Origin: a virus
Virus record (IMG/VR): IMGVR_UViG_3300035199_000441
Coordinates: 1-27,972 of that record
Direction: 5' to 3' (one strand)
DNA length: 27,972 nt
Position 1 is the stretch's first letter; each line of letters begins with the position of its first letter. The notes below the pieces were generated by a model. The model searched no databases. It worked only from the letters and a program-made list of their open reading frames with translations, and was not told the origin of the DNA. The translations under genes were made by a program, and so were the position numbers. This document shows, piece by piece, positions 23,055 through 27,972 of the stretch.

Positions 23055-23104
23055 CTCCTTAGTTCGGTCGAAGCCAGCGCCAACCCGTTAGGGCTGGCGC
23101 GGGT
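23055..23104 (-). repeat. Leader hairpin repeat, copy 3
   Basis: GCGCCA/TGGCGC stem plus CCC/GGG with a GTTA loop, followed by GGCTTCGACCGAACTAAGGAG on the minus strand, just upstream of the 23048 start. It is the same element as at 21228 and 21534 with changed but still pairing stem bases. A related hairpin without the conserved leader occurs at 25774-25816. Confidence 0.7.
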
Positions 23105-23125
23105 GCGGGTCAAGAGCCGCGCGCC

Positions 23126-23737
23126 CTAGTGGCTGTGGGCCGTGGTCGAAGCCAGGTGCTCTACGGTTTCCCGCCGCCGGTCTTCATAGGTCGCCAGGAG
23201 GCCCTGGGTTTTTTCGGTCGGCATCAACACGCCGAGCGCGTCGCTCGTCATGAATGCCACCGGATGACCGGGCTCACCGATCATGATGTGGATGTTCCTT
23301 TGGTTCGGATGGTCCGGGGATGTATTGGCAACCGCGTCGATCATCTTCCGCAAGGCGTCGATCGACAGTGTTGTGTGGGCCTTGCTTACCCCGTCAGCCG
23401 TGGGGATCACGTCCAGAAATCCAGGAAAGCTCTGTGGCTCAACCTCGACAGGCTCACCGGTCTTCGCGTCGGCCCCCGCTACCACGATCCCGCCTTCCAC
23501 TTCAACCGATATGGTCCGTCGCTTTTTGGAGGTGGGTAGGCAAGGGCCAGGCAGGGTATGTTTCCCGGCGGGTAGGTTGTCGGCGCTGCAGTTTACGACC
23601 GCCAGCATGCGGCCATCGGTCGCCCACGCGACCGCCGATTCTCCGTCGCTGGTGATCTCGACATCTCTGACGGCGTACCGCGCGGTGTCCTTGGCTGTAG
23701 CGCGGTCGATCTTTGTTGGTATGGTGATGGTCGTCAC
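23126..23737 (-). CDS. Sliding-clamp-like protein (DnaN-related fold, short)
   Basis: I chose the GTG at 23737 because AAAAGGAG lies 7 nt upstream; the open frame continues to 23992 but that part overlaps the divergent gene. The 203-aa protein shows beta-clamp-like features: AWATDGRMLAVVNC (like the 'ATDGhrLA' motif of DnaN), SFPGFLDVIP followed by STTLSIDALRKMIDAVAN (like 'FPdyervlP...L..al'), and near the end AFMTSDALGVLMP (like 'VMPMRL'). Bacterial DnaN is about 366 aa with three domains, so this would be a shortened form with fewer domains. It may tether a DNA polymerase or act in another DNA process. Divergent from the DUF932 gene. Confidence 0.6.
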   Translation of the reverse strand: MTTITIPTKIDRATAKDTARYAVRDVEITSDGESAVAWATDGRMLAVVNCSADNLPAGKHTLPGPCLPTSKKRRTISVEVEGGIVVAGADAKTGEPVEVEPQSFPGFLDVIPTADGVSKAHTTLSIDALRKMIDAVANTSPDHPNQRNIHIMIGEPGHPVAFMTSDALGVLMPTEKTQGLLATYEDRRRETVEHLASTTAHSH

Positions 23738-23808
23738 GGCTGCTCTCCTTTTGCGGGGTGATATGTTCGCCATTATTGGCACGGCCCCTGGACAGGGCCG
23801 CGCCAGAC

Positions 23809-23827
23809 TGTACCATGTTTGTGGGGA
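23809..23827. repeat. 19-bp inverted repeat, left arm
   Basis: TGTACCATGTTTGTGGGGA here is the exact reverse complement of 23980-23998 inside the DUF932 coding region (codons for SPQTWY). The arms are 152 nt apart and enclose the ribosome binding site (AAGGAG, 23870-23875) and the start codon at 23881. Confidence 0.85.
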
Positions 23828-23880
23828 TTCGCAACACCGCCCCCCCAAAAGACACCCGCTCACAAATAAGGAGAGCACCG

Positions 23881-24852
23881 ATGACCTATGCACCCGACCT
23901 GACGCAAAAGACCACCCCGCTGGAGGCCCTGAGCAAGTATGGGCTAGACTGGACCGTCGATACCGCGCCGCTCCTCTGGTCCCCACAAACATGGTACAAA
24001 CCGGGCGCCGACGCCGTCCCCGTTCCGTCTGGCCACCGCGCGGTATATCGCGTTGTGGACGGCGAGTTCCTGGCGCCCGTGTCGGCCAAGTATCGCCCGA
24101 TCCAAAACCGCGAAATCGCCGCCGCTATCGAGTCGGCCCTACCGGGCGAGCCAACGATCGTGGCCGGCGGGGAGTATCGCGGCGGCAAGCGCGTATGGCT
24201 TCAGGCCGACCTGGGGGAAATGCAGATCGGCGGCCTGGACCCGGTGCGCCGGTTCGCCCTTTTCTATTCCGATCACGACGGCGGCGGGGCGCTCACGGTC
24301 GCCCCGGCCACGTTCCGTATATGGTGCTTAAATCAATTGAACGCGGCCACCGATCAGCACGAGCGCGTCAAAATCGTGCACCGGGGCAACCTGGACACCA
24401 GCAAAGTTGCCGACACGATCCGGGCCGCCCTGACTGGCACCGCCAGGTGGCTTGAGGAGTTCGAGCAGGCCGCTACAGCCCTTGCAGAGGACAAGGCCAT
24501 TGACGGCACCTGGCTGGGGAAGTTCTTCCAGCGGGCCTACCTGGCCGCCTGCACGCCCGCTACGCGCGATCTGATCTGCGCCCCACCATCCCACGACGAG
24601 TCGGTCAGGGCCAGGCAGATTAAAGCCGCTGGCAAGGCCGCCAAGCGGGTGGCCGCGATGGCCGAGCGCTACGAGTCCTGCGATGACGGCGAGTTACCAT
24701 CGGCCCTACAGCATTCACGCTGGCACGCCTTCAATGCGGCAACCGAAGTCATCGACCATGGGTCAAGGTTTAACGCCGAATCCGTCCAGCTAGGCCGGGC
24801 CTCTAAGGCGAAGTCGGATATCTTCGCCCTGGCCGGGTCGCTGGAAATGTGA
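23881..24852 (+). CDS. DUF932 / phage-plasmid-like protein (TIGR03299 type)
   Basis: A strong AAGGAG site precedes the ATG at 23881 by 5-7 nt; 323 aa. The sequence follows the DUF932 pattern: N-terminal LDWTVDTAPL and YRVVDGEFLAPVSAKYRPIQN, then central GEYRGGKRVWLQADLGEM, HDGGGALTVAPATFRIWCLNQLN, and a C-terminal helical part with AMAERYESC and HSRWHAFNAATEVIDHG. DUF932 proteins are common in phages and plasmids and are thought to act in DNA replication or anti-restriction contexts, but the activity is not established. It is the only plus-strand gene in this early block, divergent from the clamp-like gene, ends at a terminator, and has a 19-bp inverted repeat around its start. Confidence 0.88.
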   Translation: MTYAPDLTQKTTPLEALSKYGLDWTVDTAPLLWSPQTWYKPGADAVPVPSGHRAVYRVVDGEFLAPVSAKYRPIQNREIAAAIESALPGEPTIVAGGEYRGGKRVWLQADLGEMQIGGLDPVRRFALFYSDHDGGGALTVAPATFRIWCLNQLNAATDQHERVKIVHRGNLDTSKVADTIRAALTGTARWLEEFEQAATALAEDKAIDGTWLGKFFQRAYLAACTPATRDLICAPPSHDESVRARQIKAAGKAAKRVAAMAERYESCDDGELPSALQHSRWHAFNAATEVIDHGSRFNAESVQLGRASKAKSDIFALAGSLEM

Positions 24853-24899
24853 CCGGCCCACCATCACAAACGCCCCCGGCGATATCTCGCCGGGCCTGG

Positions 24900-24927
24900 G
24901 CCCGCAGCAATGCGGGCTCTTTTCTTT
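24900..24927 (+). terminator. Rho-independent terminator after DUF932 gene
   Basis: GCCCGCA (24900-24906), GCAA loop, TGCGGGC (24911-24917), then TCTTTTCTTT. A second perfect hairpin with no T run (CCCGGCGA/TCGCCGGG, 24875-24894) lies just before it. Confidence 0.88.
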
Positions 24928-24929
24928 GG

Positions 24930-25007
24930 GTCCACCGGTCCACCGGTCCAGCTTGCGCCAGTTTTGGCGCCAGTTTCGGCGCCAGCTTGCGCCAGTTTCG
25001 GCGCCGG
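24930..25007. repeat. Tandem GCGCCAGTTTYG repeats and GTCCACCG repeats
   Basis: From 24931 GTCCACCG occurs twice in a row, followed by GTCCAGC. From about 24955 to 25007 a 10-12 bp unit (GCGCCAGTTTTG, GCGCCAGTTTCG, GCGCCAGCTT, GCGCCAGTTTCG, GCGCCGGG) is repeated. It lies between the terminator of the plus-strand gene and the stop of the minus-strand GP88-like gene. Confidence 0.75.
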
Positions 25008-25011
25008 GCCG

Positions 25012-25758
25012 CTATGCGTGGGCCGGATACACAACGTCGGTACAGGGCTTGGCACAGGCGACACAGCGCCCACACTTGGACCGCTTGGCGCGGCGCTTGC
25101 GGTACATGATCGACTCAGCGACGGCCGGACAGACGATGCAACGCCGGCCGGTCGCCTTCTGGCGGACCTTCGCCGCGCGCTTGGCGTCGCTCAGTCGCTG
25201 GCGAGGCGGATCGGCCATCGATCCGGCGACGATCGAGCACGCGCCGGGAGCCAAGCGCCAGCGGCGCCGACTTGTCACCGATTCGCGCACCGCGACGCCA
25301 ACGCCAGCCAGGGCCGCCCGGTATCGGTTCGCCTTGCGGGCTCCCTCCACAGGCATATGCACGGGCGAACCGGCCGCCACCAGTCGCTCCAGCATGCGCC
25401 GCAGGCCAGCGGGCACGCGCCGGGGCAGCGGACCATAGGCCGACAGGCGGAACCATGGCACGCGCCAGCCGCGCGCCGATAGCTCATAGCTGGCGGCGGC
25501 GATCACGTCTTGCGGATCGGCGGCCGATAGTCGCTCCAGCTTCGCCGCGATGCCGCGCCGGACCGGGCTTGCCATCATGGCGACCGCATAGCAGGTCGGG
25601 CCAGGATCGGCCGCCGTCGTCTCTGGGTGACAGGGACAAGCGCGGGCGCACTCGGGCCCGCCGGGCAGGGCGAAGTCTAACGTAACGGCGCCAGGGCACA
25701 GCTTGCCATTAGACTCGCCGAGAACGCGCGCGCGGCCGCCGATGGTCAATTGTTGCAT
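25012..25758 (-). CDS. Cys-rich GP88-like phage protein
   Basis: I chose the ATG at 25758 (248 aa) because GGAG lies 8 nt upstream; the open frame extends further to 25821. The N-terminal half has GKLCPGAVTLDFALPGGPEC, then CPCHPE and a TCYAV motif (Cys21, 37, 41, 43, 56), close in layout to GP88-domain proteins of phages and plasmids ('CPG...C...CYA'). The C-terminus holds a second cysteine cluster (RRCIVC, CGRCVACAKPC), which could bind zinc or an iron-sulfur centre. Between them is a globular basic part. GP88 function is unknown. Composition is very GC-rich, and the gene sits in the GGCGCC-rich zone. Confidence 0.7.
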   Translation of the reverse strand: MQQLTIGGRARVLGESNGKLCPGAVTLDFALPGGPECARACPCHPETTAADPGPTCYAVAMMASPVRRGIAAKLERLSAADPQDVIAAASYELSARGWRVPWFRLSAYGPLPRRVPAGLRRMLERLVAAGSPVHMPVEGARKANRYRAALAGVGVAVRESVTSRRRWRLAPGACSIVAGSMADPPRQRLSDAKRAAKVRQKATGRRCIVCPAVAESIMYRKRRAKRSKCGRCVACAKPCTDVVYPAHA

Positions 25759-25773
25759 GGGGGGTGCTCCATT

Positions 25774-25816
25774 GTCGAGGCAATGCCAGCGCCAACCCGT
25801 CAAGGCTGGCGCCAGC
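25774..25816. repeat. Hairpin related to the leader repeats
   Basis: GCGCCAACCCGTCAAGGCTGGCGC forms a GCGCCA/TGGCGC stem and is nearly identical to the hairpin of copy 3 at 23055-23104 but lacks the conserved AACTAAGGAG leader. It lies between the 25839 and 25758 genes. Confidence 0.7.
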
Positions 25817-25838
25817 GTCAATCAATCCCTGGCGGCGC

Positions 25839-26078
25839 CTAATCCTTGGGCGCCTGATCGTCGGGCGCCTGATCGTCGGGCGCCTGGTCGTCGGGCGCCG
25901 GGCCAACGGGCCCATAAGCGCGCGGCGCCCCATTGTCGGCCGCCGCCAACATACGCTTAACGACCTCATCGCGGACGGACCCGCGATCGTCTCCGTCGAG
26001 CGGGTCCAGCACGACCAAGTTAAGATCGGCCATCAGACGGTCAATCGCGGCGCGGTGCTCTTTGGGGGTGTAGGTCAT
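25839..26078 (-). CDS. Small protein with APDDQ tandem repeat tail
   Basis: This 79-aa protein has an AAGGAG site about 8 nt before the ATG. The first 60 residues look folded (KEHRAAIDRLMADLNLVVLD, EVVKRMLAAADNGA), followed by a disordered acidic tail of three APDDQ units and a variant (APKD). The tail is encoded by a 15-bp DNA tandem repeat, GGGCGCCTGATCGTC, each unit containing GGCGCC. Function unknown. It is the first minus-strand gene after the gene-poor region. Confidence 0.65.
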   Translation of the reverse strand: MTYTPKEHRAAIDRLMADLNLVVLDPLDGDDRGSVRDEVVKRMLAAADNGAPRAYGPVGPAPDDQAPDDQAPDDQAPKD

Positions 26079-26777
26079 CGCTGCTCTCCTTGCGTTATGC
26101 CGGGCACAATTGCCCGCCAGAGCTTAACCGATATCGGCCAGGCGGGCGGTGGACTTGTGGGGAATCGCCACGAATTAAGCCGGGCCAGCCAGGAGCAAAC
26201 CGGCGCGAGCTGGCGCCAATCTCGGACAAGGCCAGCCAGGAGCAGCAGAGCCAGCAGAGCCAGCAAGGCCAGCAGAGCCGGCGGGGGCGAGCGGGGGCGG
26301 AGCAGGGCCAGAGGAGCGAGCAGGGCCAGAGGATAACTCGGCGCCTGGCTTCAGGCCTGACCGGCGCCGGCGGTGCCTGTCCAGTCAGATAGGACCGCCT
26401 GGAGGCGTAACGCTAGGCGCACCAGGGACCGCGCGCCGATTCTCGAGGGGCCATTGTCCGCCGGGCGGCAAGGCGGGCGCCATGGACGACCTGAGAGGCA
26501 GCTAGGCGGGCGCGGGCGGCAAGAAGGGACCAGGTCAGGCGGCAGGGAATCGGCCCAGAATCGTCCCCCGACCCCCCCCCCGCCCTGCTCTGTTACAGTT
26601 ATCCCCGTCTGAACTGACATCAAAAATTTTGGCACATTCAAACCGGCCTCTCTGTGCGCAGAGCATCCCCCTGGCCCGTTTCATTTTTGACGCTGACGTT
26701 TCACGCTGGCCGAACCGTCCGGTATTTCACGGGGCCGTAGCGGGGATTGGCATATCGCTCTACGGCCTCACCTGTAA

Positions 26778-26852
26778 GCCGGGCGTGGGGCAGGTGCGGA
26801 CGGAGCAGTCCAGCCAACCCAGACTCCGTTCCACACCTGCCTCACGCCGGGC
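26778..26852. other. Long imperfect stem-loop
   Basis: Left arm 26778-26805 and right arm 26824-26852 pair over about 25 bp with two mismatches, one G-T pair and one bulged A; the apical loop is about 18 nt and may contain a further GTC/GAC pair. It lies in the gene-poor region and may be a structured RNA, a replication-origin hairpin or a remnant of a mobile element. Confidence 0.7.
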
Positions 26853-26948
26853 AGGGCGTCGATGCTTGCTCAAGTGCTGGAGCGAGCGACAGTCCGCGTG
26901 ATCCACTGGGGTCTTAGGCGCTTCGCGGCGAGCGTTACCGTGATGTCA

Positions 26949-26976
26949 AAAAGTGTGACCCATGGGTCACACTTTT
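26949..26976. promoter_or_regulatory. 28-bp perfect palindrome, likely operator
   Basis: AAAAGTGTGACCCA and its exact reverse complement lie end to end with no spacer. This is the classic form of a site for a dimeric repressor or activator. It lies about 440 bp downstream (minus direction) of the HExxH gene and about 870 bp upstream of the 26078 gene. No repressor gene is identified in the window. Confidence 0.6.
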
Positions 26977-27416
26977 GAAACCCACCGACCGCCTTTCGGC
27001 AGACCGGCGGGTCGCGGCTCTATCACCGACTTGCAAAAGAAGCAGCTTGATTCGGGCCAGGGATTTGAGTGGAGGGCTATTTTCACTGGCCTGCTTCTCT
27101 TGGTCGAACTCTGGCACGTCTCGGGCCGTGCCGATATCCAAAAACCGCCGGCTAGACGCCCTGAAAAAGACCCTGGAACGCCGAGCCGGCGTGAGTCGTC
27201 GTTCTTATCAGAACAACGGATCATATGATGGAATGGATTATGGCGCTCCAATTACTTCCTGTCAAGCGATGGCTTTAACCGTCGTGGTGATCTGACAGTT
27301 ATTCTTGCGCAACGCATCGCGGTGCGTTTATATGCGGGCAATTCCAGTCTGTTAAATTCGTTTCGCGCACGCTGTGGGTCTATAGGCATGCGCGGAATCG
27401 AATTGAATCTGCCCAT

Positions 27417-27710
27417 CTATTCTTCGTCTTTGATAAACCCGCCCTTGACCAGGCATTCGACGATGACGCGCTCGGTATCCAGCACAAAGATTTCAGACAG
27501 GTTCCAGTCGGACAGGTGCAGGACTTCGTGGATGAGTGCGCCGACCGTTTCCTTTTCGGTCATGCCCCTACGAATACGGATCTCTGGCTGTGGGTAGTGC
27601 AGCGGGTCTTGCACGTCAGCGGGGGATTTCATATCCCGCCGACCCATTCGCACCGTGCAGACCAGGGGACGTTCTTCTGGCCCGACCCTCAGTGTAAACG
27701 GCGTGTTCAT
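27417..27710 (-). CDS. Small HExxH metallopeptidase-like phage protein
   Basis: This 97-aa protein contains ALIHEVLHLSDW with H61, E62 and H65 of an HExxH zinc motif, and a further Glu (E72 or E80) that could complete the site. The N-terminal half has beta character (PFTLRVGPEERPLVCTVRMG, then PEIRIRRGMTEKET). Small HExxH proteins of this design (about 90-130 aa) are frequent phage hypotheticals; substrates are unknown. Start and upstream stop overlap as ATGA, so it is coupled to the preceding phosphoesterase-like gene. Confidence 0.75.
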   Translation of the reverse strand: MNTPFTLRVGPEERPLVCTVRMGRRDMKSPADVQDPLHYPQPEIRIRRGMTEKETVGALIHEVLHLSDWNLSEIFVLDTERVIVECLVKGGFIKDEE

Positions 27711-27972
27711 TCTCTAGCCCTTGGCACCTTGGCTCGTTCGATGTTGAACTCAATACCCTCTTGGTGCCAGTAGAACTTGAGCCAATACGCGCCGATCGGT
27801 CGGGGAGCGCGGCCCTTCTCGATGTGATAGCCAGTCCCGTGTTGGTACTCATGTTTGTAGGTTGGCACTTTCACGGCAACGATTTCGCGGACCTGCTCTC
27901 GGCCCTTCTTGTCAAGGTTGAGTGCGGCAACGTCCATCGTCCATGACTGATGAACATGCCCCGACACCATGA
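27707..27972 (-). CDS. C-terminal part of a calcineurin-like phosphoesterase-type protein (partial)
   Basis: The frame is open to the right window edge, so only about 87 C-terminal residues are seen. It begins with MVSGHVHQSWTMDV; a GHxH motif with small residues before it is the last metal-binding block of calcineurin-like metallophosphoesterases. The rest (VKVPTYKHEYQHGTGYHIE, then AYWLKFYWHQEG) fits the C-terminal region of phage members that act on RNA or DNA ends or nucleotides. The exact substrate cannot be told. The stop overlaps the next gene by an ATGA. Confidence 0.6.
   Translation of the reverse strand, partial: MVSGHVHQSWTMDVAALNLDKKGREQVREIVAVKVPTYKHEYQHGTGYHIEKGRAPRPIGAYWLKFYWHQEGIEFNIERAKVPRARE

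Larger units (their letters stand above)
26079..27416. other. Gene-poor region with repeats, hairpin and palindrome (possible regulatory/origin region)
   Basis: I see no convincing gene here. ORFs in several frames lack ribosome sites and look random. The left part (about 26230-26335) has short GC-rich direct repeats (AGCCAGCAG and GAGCAGGGCCAGAGG units), then a run of nine C at about 26572-26580. An AT-rich patch (GACATCAAAAATTTTGG) follows at about 26618-26634. The right part holds a long hairpin and a perfect palindrome (separate entries) and a small AACGCA/TGCGTT hairpin near 27309-27326. Such a mix can mark a replication origin or a regulatory switch. It could also be degraded sequence. 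Confidence 0.5.

Noticed and set aside
23738-23992. N-terminal extension of the clamp-like ORF
   Set aside because: It overlaps the divergent DUF932 gene start, is Ser/Arg/Cys-rich and random, and a GTG with a strong ribosome site lies at 23737.
25115-25685. Several long overlapping frames opposite or beside the GP88-like gene
   Set aside because: They are Arg/Pro/Ala-rich shadow frames caused by very high GC content; only the 25012-25758 frame has a good ribosome site and patterned cysteines.
25839-25905. Possible CRISPR-like array from the 15-bp GGGCGCCTGATCGTC repeats
   Set aside because: Units are directly tandem with no spacers, are multiples of three and encode an APDDQ protein repeat.
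26585-26640. DnaA-box-like TTATCCCC near an AT-rich patch as origin evidence
   Set aside because: Only the first five bases fit the TTATNCACA consensus and no cluster of such boxes is seen.
26629-27295. Several plus-strand ORFs (26629-26901, 26962-27228, 26975-27295)
   Set aside because: They overlap each other in different frames, lack ribosome sites, run through a hairpin or palindrome and look non-protein-like, though the end of the last (about 27130-27295) is somewhat coding-like.

Overview
The window reads as part of a temperate, tailed-phage genome (or prophage), probably infecting a planctomycete. The phage identity rests on a contiguous head module: a terminase pair, portal, scaffold-like protein, major capsid protein and a giant polyvalent protein of the kind carried by podovirus-like phages. 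The host guess rests on one gene (17837-18334). It encodes a secreted protein with a dockerin/EF-hand-like repeat ending in 'LLLLLAAWGPC', a signature I associate with Phycisphaerae/Planctomycetes surface proteins. No tail genes are visible, and both window edges cut through genes.

Layout. (1) 1-5944, plus strand: the giant polyvalent protein (GNAT-like, HExxH metallopeptidase-like and LPD38-like regions) and a small overlapping gene. (2) 17177 down to 5922, minus strand: the late module. In transcription order it holds a small unknown gene, RuvC, an unknown 241-aa protein, a lipoprotein, the small and large terminase subunits, portal, two small genes, a tRNA-Met(CAU), scaffold, major capsid protein, a likely decoration protein, a terminator, and a one-TM holin-like protein. 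(3) 14648-14908 and 17240-18334, plus strand: genes inserted against the direction of the module, partly bounded by their own terminators (moron-like). (4) 18394-23737, minus strand: the early/lysogeny side. It has a catalytic-domain-only tyrosine recombinase next to att-like repeats, an orphan beta-class DNA methyltransferase, tiny membrane proteins, several small unknown genes with strong Shine-Dalgarno sites, and a sliding-clamp-like protein. (5) 23881-24852, plus: a DUF932-family protein divergent from the clamp-like gene. (6) 24950-26078: GGCGCC-rich repeats plus a Cys-rich GP88-like protein and an APDDQ-repeat protein. (7) 26079-27416: about 1.3 kb without a convincing gene, holding direct repeats, a large hairpin and a 28-bp perfect palindrome. 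This could be a regulatory or origin region. (8) 27417-27972: a small HExxH protein and the end of a phosphoesterase-like gene.

The most unusual observations are short, clearly non-random copies of late structural genes at the 3' ends of two early genes. A 44-bp piece of the portal gene sits inverted at 22619-22662. A circularly permuted 41-bp piece of the scaffold gene sits at 21598-21638. A 19-bp inverted repeat also brackets the ribosome binding site of the DUF932 gene, and a hairpin/leader element is repeated upstream of several early genes. All functional statements come from reading the sequence and remembered family features. No database search was run.
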